The notes under the pieces were generated by a model. The model made no database searches, was not told where the DNA came from, and worked only from the letters and a program-made list of their open reading frames with translations. The position numbers and the translations under genes were made by a program. Below, piece after piece: positions 21,851 to 34,189 of a stretch of DNA of 64,000 bases. Position 1 is the stretch's first letter. Each line of letters begins with the position of its first letter. The stretch is from Lunularia cruciata (lineage: Eukaryota; Streptophyta; Marchantiopsida; Lunulariales; Lunulariaceae), in assembly GCA_948567375.1 (NCBI GenBank), contig OX419760.1, positions 32,984,001 to 33,048,000 on the forward strand. The letters are read 5' to 3'.

Positions 21851-21854
21851 GGTC

Positions 21855-22434
21855 TATAATACCAAGAGCTAGCCATATGATCTAGATGTGAAATTTGGTT
21901 TGGTGACATCTATAATGATGTTATACATGATGGTCAAAATAGATCAGATAGAAGTATCACCAAAAGAGTACTTCTAATAATAGAGTAGGAACCAAAATAT
22001 GCTTGAAATCTTTGAGGGCAATTTTGGAGGCCTAAACGGATAAATTAGGCCTTGAAAATGTGCAAATCCCCCTCCAAATAAGGCAAAGCTGGCCTTCCTT
22101 CCTCCTTGGTTTGTCTCGTCGAGAGCTTTCCAATGGTACCTTACTCATGTGATTCTAAGACTCCTACAGGAAGATTCCCTAAAATATTCCTTCTAGTCAA
22201 AGCTTGTTTGACCAACCAGATAGGACCGAGACCAACATGTCACCCATCCAAGTAATTAATCCAAGGGTGGAGCTTGTTGACATGTCACCGATCTGTGTGC
22301 CTAATCCTATGGTGGAGCTTCCTTGGAGGAGATCCTCTTTGTCTATATAATAAAGAGAAGGTGCTCCTTTGGGGCACCGAATGTTGAGTGTGAAATCTAT
22401 GTTTTCTCTCTTCTCTTGTCCTCGGAGGATTATA
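21855..22434 (+). repeat. 3' LTR of element C
   Basis: It follows the polypurine tract AAAAGGAGGGAGG (21,840-21,852) and starts TATAATACCAAGAGC, where the TG terminus seems mutated to TA. It ends GGAGGATTATA. It matches the 5' LTR of element E (28,769-29,508) on the other strand over most of its length. Confidence 0.8.
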
Positions 22435-23434
22435 GGTGTGGATCAAGCCAATTATGCATGGAGAATCTGATGAGGGCCAAAAGCCTCATCAAGCAATGGT
22501 TGATCAACTTTTCAAGAGTTTGCAAATGTGTTTTCAAATGATTTCACAAAGGGATTACACTCTAATTATGGTATGCCCTTCAAGATTGAGTTCTTGCAAA
22601 GAATTACTCTAGTGAGTAGACCAATCTATCTACTCTCACCAAAGGAGCCGAATGAGCTTCAAACAACATTGATGGAAGTTGTTGGAGAAGGATTTCATAT
22701 GACATATTATATCTCTTTGGGAAGCACTGGTACTATTTGTTCCAAAGAAAGATGGAGAAATTTTTCTCTTGTATTGATTACCATGGTCTCAATAAATAGA
22801 TAGTAAAGAATACATATCCCTTATCTTGAATTGATAACTTTCTTGATCAATTGAGTGGAACATGATACTTCTCCAAGTTGATCTCTAAAGCAACTATGGG
22901 CAAATTCCCATTGATAGGGAGGATGTGCAAAAGACTACCTTTCACACAAGGTATGGGCATTTTAAATAGGGAGTTCTACCTTTTGAGCTCACTAATGCTC
23001 CAACAATCTTCATAGTTTAGATGCATTGGGTGTTGGATAAACTAATGGATTAGTATATGGTGGTTTCTTGGATGATATTTTAATCTAAAGCATAATATGC
23101 AAATCACATGCAAGAAGTCTTGAGACGACTACATCAATGGAAGTTTTATTGTAAGAAATCAAAGTGCGCCTTTTGGTAGAAGAAAGTTACCTTCTTGGGT
23201 CATAAGATCTCATCAAAGTGGATCAAGATGGAAGAGGAGAAAATCAATGCTATTATTGATTGGCCTACTCTAAAGAATGCCATAGAAGTGCAAGCATGTA
23301 ATGGATTGGCAAGTTTATTCCAATGATTTATCTATTATTATGCTCATGTGGCCACATAATTGACCAACCTCTTGAAGAAGACCTTAAGCTTTCAATGGAC
23401 CACAAGCATGAAGAAGCATTCTTGAATTTTTCAA
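22435..23434 (+). mobile_element. Element F1, left part (RT remnants)
   Basis: Strongly decayed plus-strand sequence closely parallels 34,139-35,130 of element F2: a protease-RT spacer, then RT fingers (VSRPIYLLSPKE), palm and connection. Many stops occur. It is bounded by the LTR of C on the left and by element E on the right, and it resumes at 29,509. Confidence 0.8.
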
Positions 23435-23635
23435 ACCAATTCTCACCTTTAAATCATATGTCTAGCTATTGGTTCTAGGGTTTTCAAGTCTATTTTGGTT
23501 TCTGCCCTATTAGTAGAAGTACTCTTTTGGTGATACTTCTATCTGATCTATTTTTTCCATCATGTTTAATATCATTCCAGATGTTACCAAACCAAATTTC
23601 ACATCTAGATCATATGGCTAGCTCTTGGTATTGCA
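23435..23635 (-). repeat. Element E 3' LTR, truncated
   Basis: On the minus strand it starts TGCAATACCAAGAGC directly after the polypurine tract (AAAAGGAGGGAGG, 23,638-23,652). It matches about 200 bp of the 5' LTR start, including the junction of that LTR's internal duplication. The remaining ~540 bp are absent, and the sequence runs into F1. Confidence 0.8.
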
Positions 23636-23649
23636 AACCTCCCTCCTTT

Positions 23650-24154
23650 TAAGATACAACGTCCTTGTTGTGTAGCTATCGCTCAAACGCTTGTACCACA
23701 CCTGTGCATATGTCGAATTGGTAGCGTGCTCCCAGGTTGCCTCATAGAGGGGGTAACCTTTCCATTGTACCAGATAGTCCACTCGTGGATGGCGAGTACC
23801 ACACATGTATTTTTGGAGGATACGCTCCACTTCATATTCCTTTGTGCCATCAATGCATGTTGGACAAGGTCAAAGGTCTTGTGTGGAATGAAAATGGCCC
23901 AACTGGGGAGCATATTTGCAAAGTAGGGAAACATGGAACATTGAACGGATTTTCATGTGTGGTGGTAGCTTGAGGTGATAGGCTACAATGCCGACTCAAC
24001 AAAGAATAGAAAAAGGCCCAATAGAACAAGGTCTGAGCTTATAGGGGCCAACTAATGTAAGGTTGGTTGTAACCAGCCACACTTGATCCCTAATATTGAA
24101 CTCCATGTGCCGACAATGTACATTTGCATACCACTTTTGGCAATTTTGTGCAAT
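23650..24154 (-). pseudogene. Element E chromodomain and integrase tail
   Basis: The frame MERILQKYMCG...RHPRVDYLV QWKGYPLYEATWE is a chromodomain with its aromatic cage region intact (YLVQWKGYP). Upstream lies the SH3-like tail with HMKIRSMFPYF-type remnants across a frameshift. It corresponds to 21,480-21,830 of element C, and unlike C it has no stop before WKGYP. Confidence 0.8.
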
Positions 24155-25192
24155 CTACAATCTGTGCTTGGCGCTCTTCACACCTTGTTGGATTTTGGAT
24201 ACAAATGTGTTGATTGTGTCAACCTTGGTAGCCACCGGATGAATCTTCATCAAGCTAGAAGGTATGAAGGGATGCTCACCATACATGAGGAAGAATGGAG
24301 GTACACGAGTGGATGCCTTCACCAAATTTTTGTAAATAAATTCCACCAAGGAGAGTAGAGTGTCCCACCTCTCTTGCTCTTCTAAGGTGAAGTCATGCAT
24401 CATGTCTTCAATAGTGCGATTAGCCAACTCTGTTTATCCATCTATTTGTGCATGGTAAGTTATGGACATAGCCAACTTGGTTTTCAAGAAACCAAAGAGT
24501 GTTTGCCAAAACAAACAAGTGAATTGAATGCCTCTATCGGTGATGAGTACTCAAGACAAGCCATGGTGAGAGAAGACTACATCTTAGTATAATTGAGCTA
24601 GTTGTGGAGCGGTCACATCCTTGGTGGTAGGGCATACATGAATCATTTTACTGAGCCAGTCCACAAAGATTACAATGGAGTCAAACCCTAAGGTGGTCTT
24701 GGGTAATTCATAGATGAAATCCATACTCACCTATTTCTAACATTGTGTAGGAGTGAGGAGAGGTTGAAGGAGCCCTACAGAAGCTTGATTAGAAGCTTTG
24801 TTCTATTGACATAGTAGGCAGTTGTGTACATAGTCCATCACATTGTTGCTCATCTTGGGCCAATACTAATGGCGTTGGATTGCATCCAAGGTCTTGTCCA
24901 CTCCAATATGACCTGCAATGGCCAAATCATGACATTTTACTAGAATGGTGGTCCGTAATTTTGGGACATTCATGATCCAGAATCTACCATCACAAAAGTT
25001 GAGTCCTTGGGTGTTGGTGACGCCTTTGGATGATTGCGCTCCTACAATACATGGATCAGTTTTTGTAGTAACCAGAATCTCTGACCAGAATTCATGGTTA
25101 ATCTTAACCTCTGCCACCAAATTGTTTGCCATTAGCATGCGTGTGAATGCATTGGCAAGTTGCTTCTTACCTTCCACATAGGTGATTGTCAT
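24155..25192 (-). pseudogene. Element E integrase
   Basis: The frame at 24,866-25,192 has the zinc domain start (LAIAGHIGVDKTLDAIQRH). The middle, with catalytic Asp residues, is broken. The frame at 24,155-24,427 carries ANRTIEDMMHDF and FFLMYGEHPF. The intact counterpart of the piece deleted in element C is present here. Several stops occur between the parts. Confidence 0.8.
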
Positions 25193-25199
25193 GTTGAAG

Positions 25200-26609
25200 C
25201 GTTGTTGCCACTTTTCTCACCAAATCTAGCGACAAGATAGATCTTTTTGTATCTGAAGGTAGAGTAGAGGTTTGTGGTCTGTTTCTACTACAAATGCCTT
25301 CTTGCCCAAATAATGCTTCCAATGCTTGGTTGCAAGGACAATGGCCAACTCTTCTCATTCTATGGTGTGATAGTTGTGCTCTACTGGTAACAAATTTCAA
25401 CAGAAATATGCAATTGGACGTTATCCGTCATGCCACTCTTGTTGTAGGATTGCTCTTATTGCTACGCCTGATGCATCTATAGCCAACTTGATTGGATGTT
25501 TTAGGTCAAAAAACTTCAAGAGTGGTGCATGTAGCAAGGCAGCTTTCAATCCCTGAAAGGCCAACCTTATGTGGTTCTCCACGTCCACTTCTTCCTCTTG
25601 CCAAGTAGTGCCGTTAAAGGCTATGCAACCTTGGAGAAGTCCTTGACAATTCAACTATAGAATCCTATCAACCCCAAGAAGCTCTTGAGTTGAGTTTGAT
25701 CTTCTAGGGCACACCATTTTTGAATGACCTCTATTTTATCTATCAATACTTGAAGACCCTCTACACTTACTCTATGCCCCAAGTAGTCTACTTTAGATTT
25801 GCCAAACTTGCACTTTGAGATTTTGGCATACAATAGATTATGTCTTAGAATCTGGAGGAATTCTCATAGATGTTGTTTGTGTTCCATCATTGTGCTACTG
25901 TATACTAAGATTTCATTGAGGAAGACGATAACAAAATTATCTAAATATGGACAAAATATGTCATTCATTAGACTTATGAAAGTGGTAGGTGCATTGGTGA
26001 GTTGGTGAGGCCAAAAGGCATCACGAGATACTCAAAGTGGCCATACCTCGTTCAAAAGGCAGTTTTGTACACATCCTCCTCTACAATTTGGATTTGATTG
26101 TAACCACTCCGCAAGTCCAATTTGGTGAAGTATCTTGCTCTATGGAGTTGATCAAACAGATCATCTATGCAAGGTAAGGGGTATTTATTCTTCACTGTTT
26201 GCTGATTGACGCCTCGATAGTCAATGTACATGCACATTGTATCGTACTTCTTCTTCACAAACAAGACAAGAGCTCCATATGGTGATATGCTAGGTTGGAT
26301 GAACCCTTTTTGCAGCATCTTCTCAATTTGAGTCTTACATTCTTCCAACTTGTGAGGTGATGGGCAATATGGGGCCTTACAAGGAAGTGTCTTCTCCGGG
26401 AGTGTCTCAATTTTATGATCTACTCTCCTTTTTGGTGGTAATCTTGAGGATAGATCATCAAGAAAGACATCTTGAAACTCAACCACCACATCCTTCAATT
26501 TCTTAGGAATTTTTCCACCGTGTTGTGCACTCTGGAATTCTCTTATTAGACCCATAAAACATCTATCGGTCTTACAGATAGCTACCATCCCTATGACATA
26601 GAAAGGCAA
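25200..26609 (-). pseudogene. Element E reverse transcriptase and RNase H
   Basis: The frame at 26,052-26,609 contains the end of protease/linker and the first RT half, with [30 protein letters not shown] and [11 protein letters not shown]. The palm with the YxDD motif (about 25,880-25,960) is in broken frames. Connection and RNase H follow at 25,651-25,833 and 25,167-25,654 (KLAIDASGVAIRAILQQEWH). Confidence 0.82.
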
Positions 26610-28756
26610 TTCTTACTTGTGTGATTTTTCTTTAACCCCAATGATAGACCATTGGTGTTTCTCACTACTTTCTTCCTCCAATCTACCATAGGGTTGTGTT
26701 GTAGTGCTCCATCCATGGCATGCTTAAGATTACATCATAACAAGCTAATTGTATCACTCACCACTCAATTGCTTCCTGATATTCTCCTACAGAGAGTGTT
26801 ACCCGTCTAGGTAATGATTCAATTCTCTTTGTTTGCTCCATTTGGTAACTCTACTTTTTCACTCTCATCTCTCTTGAGATCCATTCCCAATCTTATTGCA
26901 ACAGAGTGAGACAAGAAATTCTATGTTGCTCTTAGATCTATTAATACTCTCACTTGATTAAGGACTCCATTCACGACAATCAATTGTGAGGTGGCCTTTC
27001 TGAACCTTTGTGTGCTTGTCTTCTTCTTTCCCTTGCTTTTGTGCTTCCTTATTGAGCCAATAAGGCCATGAGGTACATTTATTGGTGATCTTTGTTTTCC
27101 AAAATGATTTCCACCTCCTCCTCCTTAGTGTGTGTCTCCATGTTGTTCAAAGATTGCCTATATGAAGGTTGAGGACCTCTAGGGAGACAAACACAATAGT
27201 TGGTAGATATGTGCCCAATACGGCCACAATTGTAACAACGGTGTTGTTCTCCATGAATTTCTTCTCCTCATGTGACTCCATCTCTCCATTCTTCTACCCG
27301 TCCATGCTCTCCTTGAAGCGGTTGTGCTCCTTGGTCTCAAAACCAGAGGTTGCCTAGTTCCATCGGTATTGGTCTACCCATGTGTGGCATTTCTGCCCGA
27401 GAATGTTGAGGTGGAACTACTTCTTCACCTCCACCCAATGCCCCTACTATTCTCTATGCACAAGCAATGGCTTCAAATACCGTGTGAGGATTTTGTACCA
27501 TGACTTCTTGGCAAATCCGCTCCTTCAACCCTTGTTTGAAATTGTTGAGAGCCTCTATTGGACTCATGTTGGTTACTGCAACTTGTAGATCCAAAAATGC
27601 CTCCACATACTCTTGTACACTATTCTTTTGTTTCAATCCCCATAGTCAGATCCGGGCAATCTGTACAAAATCCACCGATTGGAAATTCTTCAACAATCCT
27701 TCTTGCATTGTTGTCCATGTGACCTTCCTTCTTTATGCCAACATGGATCATTCCCAAGCATTGTACCATGTGAGGGATTTAATGGTCAAGTAACCACATG
27801 CAAACACGCCTACAACATGCTTAGTGATCTCTGTTGTTAACAATCAGAAATATTGATTCATTCTCAAGATCCAATTTTCCACTACTCCCATTGTATGCTA
27901 CCTCTTGTAAGGCTCAATGTTGTAGGTTTTCTTCATCCGGAGTAGCAATGTGGCTTCATTGTTGACTAGGTTTGTAGGCACGGATGCTTCTCCAAGTACT
28001 TCAATTGCAGGTACTAGGTTTTGAGATGGCTCTTCTTCTTGCATTGCTTGATCATTCCTAAGGATCTGCACTTTAGTTTGTAATGCCTTCATAGTCATCT
28101 TAATCTCTTGAAATTGTTCAACATCCCTTGCATTCCTTGCACCAGCTCCTGCAACTACATATCCATGGGTCTTGCAACACTCAATCGCCACTGTCTACTT
28201 CAATAGAGAGTAAATATGATCAATTTGGAGGGCGCACAAACTATCGGGACTACCATTGGGACCTCAAAAGCTATCACTCCTTGATAATACTCTTCACTTA
28301 AATTTCTAAACACAAAATCTCTAAACATTACTTTTGGTCTCACTACATAACAAATTTCTACTTGAGTGTTGAAAGGAAGAGGATTTGGGACATTCACATC
28401 CATAGCTTCATAATAGAATGTAGATTGTCAAATCCCACTCTATATCACATACCACCACAGGTAGAATCATTGGGTTTGGTGAGTTCATCACTCTATAAAT
28501 GAATTCTGCTCCAAAGTGATAAACTAGCAATACTCTCATTTGCTCATGCTAGATGTATATAATCTTGATGTGGAATAGATTCAAGAATGGGAAGCTAGGT
28601 GTGGGAAGTTGTCTTCCCAATGCATCCATCCCATCCGCTCTCTAAAACCCTTCCAAAGTCTAGCAATTACTCTATGTTCTCCACGTTAAATTACTCGGTT
28701 TCAATAGTTTGTGCTCTTCCAAGAGAGATAATCCACTCTTTTGGATTAAAACATTT
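26610..28756 (-). pseudogene. Element E gag, zinc knuckle and protease remnants
   Basis: Gag pieces are visible at 27,454-27,636 (VQEYVEAFLDLQVAV, LNNFKQGLKERI) and 27,898-28,191. A CYNCGRIGHISTNYC knuckle (one residue longer than canonical before the last Cys) lies near 27,195-27,240. The protease region (about 26,650-27,050) is readable only in fragments. A leader of about 350 bp precedes the primer binding site. Confidence 0.72.
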
Positions 28757-28768
28757 GCTCTGATACCA
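28757..28768 (-). other. Primer binding site of element E (initiator tRNA-Met)
   Basis: The minus strand reads TGGTATCAGAGC immediately inside the 5' LTR. This is the classical plant LTR-retrotransposon site complementary to the 3' end of initiator tRNA-Met. Confidence 0.88.
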
Positions 28769-29508
28769 TTATAATACTCTGAGGACAAGAGAAGAGAGAA
28801 AACACAGATTTCACACTCAATCCTCTGATGCCCCAAAGGAGCACCTTCTCTTTATTATATAGACAAAGAGGATCTCCTCCAAGGAAGCTCCACCATAGGA
28901 TAAGGCACATGGATAGGTGACATGTCAGCAAACTCCACCCTTGGATTACTTACTTGGATGGGTGACATGTCGGTCTTGGTCCTATCTGGTTGGTCAAACA
29001 AGCTATGACTAGAAGGAATCTTTTAGGGAATCTTCATGTAGGAATCTCAAAATCATGTGGGTGAGGTAATGTTGGAAAGCTCTTGATGAGACAAACCTAG
29101 GGGGAGGGAAGGCCAACCTCTTCTCTATGGGGCAAGAGAGATTGCACATTTTCAAGGCCTAATTCATCCATTTAGGCCTCTAAAATTGTCTTCACAGATT
29201 TCAAGCATATTTTGGTTCCTACTTTATTAGTAGAAGTCCACTTTTGATGATACCTCATCATGATCTATTTAGTACATCATGTGTAACATCCTTCTAGATG
29301 TTATCAAACCAATTCTCACCTTTAAATTATATGTCTAGCTATTGGTTCTAGGGTTTTCAAGTCTATTTTGGTTTCTACCATATTAGTAGAAGTATTATTT
29401 TGGTGATATTCCTATCTGATCTATTTTTTCCATCATGTAAAACATCATTCTAGATATTACCGAACCAAATTTCACATCTAGATCATATGGCTAGCTCTTG
29501 GTATTAGA
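28769..29508 (-). repeat. 5' LTR of element E with internal tandem duplication
   Basis: About 740 bp. It ends ...GTATTATAA at the primer binding site, and its outer end is near GGTATTAGAG at 29,500-29,508. Its first part is a tandem duplication of about 155 bp (29,209-29,363 and 29,364-29,508). Element C's LTR has only one such unit, which explains its shorter 580 bp length. Confidence 0.75.
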
Positions 29509-31459
29509 GTTCAAGCTAAAATATATGGTGTCTTCAAGTTCCATTCTTCAACCATATGATCTTCAACTATCTGGTGTGGTTGATTTTGATGCTTCTAACT
29601 TTACCATTGGATTTGTGTTAAAGCAGAAATTTCAAATGGGTTACATCTCATTACCTTTGTGTCTTGTCGACTAAACACCGCAAAGAGGAATTACTATGCT
29701 CAAGATTGAGAACAAATATCAATGGTATATACCACCAAGGTACGGAGGCATTATCTCTTGGAGAAACAAGGGATCATGTGAATCTATCACAAACCCTTGT
29801 TGCAAACATTACATTATGAACACATGAATAGTCTATATCATCAATGAGAGGAACAATTACAATGGTTTGATCTCAAACTTGAGTACAAACCCGATAGGTT
29901 ATATGTCAACCCCGATGCCTATCACAATGATTAGATTTGAAGTCTCTTCTTCTCATCATGATGGCAATTATGATAGTGTCAATTAAATCAAAAGTCCAAC
30001 TTTACAACAAGACCTCTTCTTTCAAATGGGACAAGGTTATCTTATAGCACATGACAAGGAATACAACACCTTCTCCTTCAAGGCCTTTTGTTTTGTGAAA
30101 ACCAGATCTATGTTCCAACCAAGGGTGATCTATGACTTGTGCTTCTTGAAGAAGCACATGACTTACCAATCATTGGTCACATGGGTGTGGAAAAGACCTT
30201 GGTACCATACAACACCAATGGTGGTGGCACAACATGGCATGAGATGTTCAAGAGTTTGTTTGATATTTTGAGAGTTGCCAACATAACAAGACCAACAACA
30301 AAAACCCAAGTGGACTTCTTCAACCATTTTCTATCCATCTACTCAATGGGAACTTATGAGTTTAGATCTCATCATATCCTTGCCCAAGACAAAGCAAGAG
30401 TACACAACAATCATGGTGGTTGTTGATAATCTTAGTAAGCAAATCCATTCGGCACCAACCCTTTGATACAATGGATGCTCCAACATTGGCCCAAATCTAC
30501 TTTGAAAATATCTTCAAGCATCATGGGATGCCTTGTGTATTCATCTCCAACCGTGATCTTTGATTCACCAATTTTTTTTGGCAAACACTCTTCTAGCTAC
30601 TCGGCACCAAGTTTGCTTTGTCCACTACCTATCATCCTCAAATTGATGGACAAACCAAATGTGAAAATTGTACCTTGGAGGATATGCTCCTTGCTTTTGT
30701 TAATGTTTACCATACCAATTGAGATGAATATCTTCCGATTGATAAGTTTACCTACAATAATTTCAAATAAGTAACAATTGGATTTTCTCCCTTTTTCCTT
30801 AATTTTAGCCTAGACCCACTTGTTCTAGGTTCACTTCTTTCTCCTCCTCCATCTCATGTTCCTCATACTTCCACCTTCTTGACCATAATATCTCAATCCT
30901 TACAACAAGCCAAATCTTATCTCCTTGTTACTCAAAATTGTCAAAAACAATATGTGGGCTAACATCATTGTGATCTTACCTTTCAACTAGGTAATAAGGT
31001 CATACTTTCTTCTAGTAAACTACCCCTCTCACTTGATACCCAAGTTTGTAAACTTGCTTTAAATTGGATAGGTCCATTTGATATCACCTAAATCATTTCT
31101 TCTATTGCTTATCGACTTGCCTTGCCTTTTATATGCAAATCCACCCTATCTTTCATATTTCCAAGTTGAAAATTTTATTAATAATCCATCTTCCTTTCCC
31201 TTTCATGTCCAACCTCCTCCTCTTCCTCCCATCCCTATCAATGATCATGAAGGGTATGAAGTTGATCTTACCCTTACATGTCATCATATTCAACATGGCC
31301 ACCAATAACATATGGATTACAAAGTCCTTTGGAAAAGGTATCCACTTCATGATGCCACTTGGGAGTCTCTTTCTCATCTCCAAAAATGCACAAACGACCA
31401 TTCAGGAGTTTGAAGCTTCTATGGTGATGTGGACGTCAATAACTAGCAATGGGATAATA
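29509..31459 (+). mobile_element. Element F1, right part (RNase H, integrase, chromodomain remnants)
   Basis: Decayed plus-strand sequence parallels 35,140-37,033 of element F2. RNase H remnants lie at 29,560-29,930. Integrase pieces with the zinc domain are at about 30,090-30,300, core fragments at 30,300-30,780, and the tail plus a chromodomain-like region at 31,100-31,420. Many stops and frameshifts occur. A degenerate polypurine stretch (AATGGGATAATA) precedes the LTR at 31,460. Confidence 0.78.
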
Positions 31460-32360
31460 TGTAACAATATGGAGTTTACCAATGTGTTTGTTAAGACTAA
31501 CAAAGTAGCAAATATGCCAAATTAGCTAAGAATTATAAGAATATCTAGAAGCATCTAAGAAGCTACTCTATCATGCCATTTGTAGCATTGCACCTAGATT
31601 GCTTAGACTCTAGAGTAGTAGTGTTGGTAGTTAGGAGTATTTTAGTAGTTACTCAAAGACTACTTATTGACGGTCAAATTTTGTGTTTGGAGTACTGACT
31701 ACATGATGTGGCCCACTGTCACTTAGCACCATTTACACCGTCAGATGTGCCATTAGTGGAACCATTAAGGTTGGAAACCAAGGGAGTATACTTTCAAAGT
31801 GCAGCTCCAAAGAGCTCACTTCTTTGATATTGAGCCTTTGAGTTCTTGGCTATGGTAGATAGAGGTCGGCAAGCGTCACTTGGATTCTCTTAGCTAGAGT
31901 TGGTGTGGCTTGATTGTAATCAGTGCCCAATTGTTGGCAAATTATGGAGTGACAAATTAAGTACTGATCTGATTGAGTGTGATTTGACTCGTGTAAACAA
32001 AATAATTATTGTGGCACTTTAGAGTCCATGTATGACTTATGTGTGAGTTGTGTTTCTATAGTGTGTGATGTTGACAACAATGTATGTCATGTAGCAATGT
32101 ATATACGCACGATAACTTGGTACCCTCCAAGTATTGGATAATGTGCATGCCTAGTTTCTCACTTTTAGGAGGAAGCTTCTTGGGAAGCTTCCATCCTAGC
32201 TTAGCTTGCATACCAAGTAAGTGGTTTCTAGAAGGAAACTTCTTGGGAAGCTTCTCAACGTTGAGAAGCTTATCTTAGGCATTCAGAGTTTACCCACAAT
32301 CAAATGTCCCAATGTGATCTTTCATTCTCTTATTTCTCTCCTTGGTCTTAGTTTTTTACA
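31460..32360 (+). repeat. LTR shared by F1 (3') and F2 (5'), interrupted
   Basis: It starts TGTAACAATATGG and ends GTTTTTTACA. It matches the F2 3' LTR (37,034-37,446) once an insert of about 530 bp (31,581-32,112) is removed. F1 polypurine sequence lies directly to its left and F2 primer-site sequence (TGGTTTCTGAG at 32,362, a degenerate initiator-Met site) to its right. One LTR therefore serves two internal regions. Confidence 0.75.
31581..32112 (+). mobile_element. LTR-like insert within the shared F LTR
   Basis: It starts TGTAGCATTGC and is similar over its full length to the solo LTR at 38,422-39,053. The first ~400 bp also resemble the LTR of element D. A 16-bp internal duplication near the end (GTAGCAATGTATA) distinguishes this copy. 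No convincing target-site duplication is visible. Confidence 0.65.
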
Positions 32361-32639
32361 TTGGTTTCTGAGAAGGAATGGGATGGATGGAATTTATGGA
32401 CCTCCCAATCCATTTCTGCCAAACCATTGGGATTTATGTATCCAAGTACTACCCAAGCATCATTATACACAATTCATTATCTCATGCTTTGGGCAAGATT
32501 TTTTGCATGCGATCAACTTATTTGATGAACCCTTGATACTTTTGATTGTAACTTATGGAGAACAGTGGACATGTTGCATCTATGTGTTAATAAAGTAGAT
32601 AAATTGGGAGAAGTAGAATAGAGTAGTAGCCATGGTGGC

Positions 32640-33400
32640 AATACCAGATGTTATCATTGCTATGCAGCAACAAATCAAGCACCTTACTTGATTGTTGGTT
32701 GAATGAGACCATCAACAACAAGAACACATAAAGAGAGCACCAATTTGAGATGGAGAAAATCAAATCCAATTTCCAAAACCCAAGGTGTTTGAAGGCAAGA
32801 ATCTCTTAGGCACAATAGAGAATTTTTTGTGTGACCGCAAAGGTTACTTTGAAGCAACCAATCTTCAAGATGAACAGGAATAGATTCTCTTGGCTTTTAG
32901 CCAATTGAATGGCATGGGAAAACTTTGGTGGTAATTTCAAGTAGAGCGAGCTGAATGACAAATTTTTATACCAATCTTGACGTGGTAAGAATTCAAGAAT
33001 GCAATACTTGGTCGATTTCAAGCTATAAATGCCACACAAGCTGCACAAGATAAGTTGGCAAAGTTGAAGCAAATTGGCTCTATAAGGAGCTACATCACAA
33101 TTCCAAAACATCATCATATAGATTCTAGATATACAAGAAGGTGAAGTTCTGGATCAATTCATGAGGGGCTTGAAGTCATACACCAAATTAGAGGTGACTA
33201 TGCGAGAGCCACAAAATGTAGAAGAAACCATGCAATTGGCTGAGCGCTTTGATTTCTTGGGTGCAACAACTTGGTCTTGACCTTGACATATATAAACCTA
33301 CCAGTACACTACACACAAGTGGAGGAACTAGCACCAATGGAAATTGATGTTGTCTAATGGAGACCACTTGGTACAATGGATAGAGAAAGATTACGATAAA
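32640..33400 (+). pseudogene. Element F2 gag remnant
   Basis: Broken frames read as a retrotransposon gag: a PKVFEGKN-like start near 32,780, LAFSQLNGMGKLWW near 32,900, and a helical stretch with ATQAAQDKLAKLKQIGS near 33,040-33,080. Because of stops there is no continuous frame. A Cys-poor region around 33,410-33,470 (GHCMAKCPLR-like) may be the zinc knuckle. Confidence 0.6.
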
Positions 33401-33559
33401 ATGATGGTTATTTTATTATTGCCAAGTTGGACATTGCATGGCTAAATGTCCACTGAGGAATGGGTGACCTTGAAAAATTTCCTAGATGGAGTCTATGGAG
33501 CACATTGATTAGGGAAATGATGAATCCAAATAGGAGATTTTGAGCCACCTATTGGGAAA

Positions 33560-33913
33560 TTGATTAGTTCCAATGGGGTCGAAGGCTCGACCTATGCAAG
33601 TTTGCTTCACTTGCAAGGTATGATATCTAATCAAGGTTGTAGGATTTTGGTTGAATCTAGAAGTTTGGAGAATTGCATGTCCATGCAACTAGCAGAGGAA
33701 ATACACATTCCTATTAAGCTAGTAATTGGAATCAAATTAATGATGGCGGAGGGTAGAAAGCGTTTTGCATTATGTACCTCATATCCTATTAGATTGAGGA
33801 TTGGAAATGAGTATTTGGAGTGTATGAGGTTTATAGTGACACCTCTACACTATGATATCATTCTTGATTTGCCTTGGCTTGAACTTCATAAGGTTCAATT
33901 TGATTGGAATTGA
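33560..33913 (+). pseudogene. Element F2 aspartic protease remnant
   Basis: The open frame has the shape of a gypsy protease, ending in HYDIILDLPWLELHKVQFDW (the conserved D-I-I-L-x-x-x-W-L second half). The active-site loop, where D-S/T-G is expected, reads Val-Glu-Ser-Arg-Ser, so the catalytic Asp is lost. Confidence 0.72.
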
Positions 33914-34189
33914 TGATAAATTCAAGTACAACACCAAGGTAATAATTTTTTATTAGGTTGTTTGGCACCTTTGAGTAAGACACCTAAGAATAGTTGGTCC
34001 CAAGATGAAAAGTTTGTTAGGAAAGCAACCATGGAGCAAGCTTTGAAGGGTGATGAGTCCCTACATGGGAAGTTTGTTAGTGAAGCAACTATAGAGCAAG
34101 CTTTGGAGGAAGATAATTCTATTTCTACGATATAGATCAAGCCGATTGCACAAGGAGAATCTAAGGAGAGGCAGGAGCCTCATCAAGCA

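Larger units (their letters stand above)
17221..22434 (+). mobile_element. Element C: chromovirus (Ty3/gypsy), interrupted
   Basis: Decayed plus-strand pol (RT end, RNase H, integrase) runs 17,221-18,653, is cut by a nested solo LTR (18,654-21,248), and resumes with integrase tail and chromodomain at 21,249-21,850. A polypurine tract and LTR (21,855-22,434) follow. Element E is the same family in the opposite orientation, since both share the LTR and the chromodomain. The 5' half is missing, cut at the LTR of element D. The LTR's right edge abuts element F1, so C had inserted into F1. Confidence 0.85.
23435..29508 (-). mobile_element. Element E: chromovirus inserted in F1
   Basis: Reading right to left: 5' LTR (29,508-28,769), primer binding site matching initiator tRNA-Met, gag, zinc knuckle, protease, RT, RNase H, integrase, chromodomain, polypurine tract, and a truncated 3' LTR (23,635-23,435). 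It is the same family as C. Frames are short and interrupted throughout, indicating an old copy. The flanking F1 sequence continues on the right from TTCAAGCTAAAAT (29,509 on). Confidence 0.85.

Noticed and set aside
23430-29514. TTCAA as target-site duplication of element E
   Set aside because: TTCAA occurs at both edges, but on the left TCAAACCAATTC is also part of the LTR sequence, so the match may be accidental and the 3' LTR is truncated there anyway.
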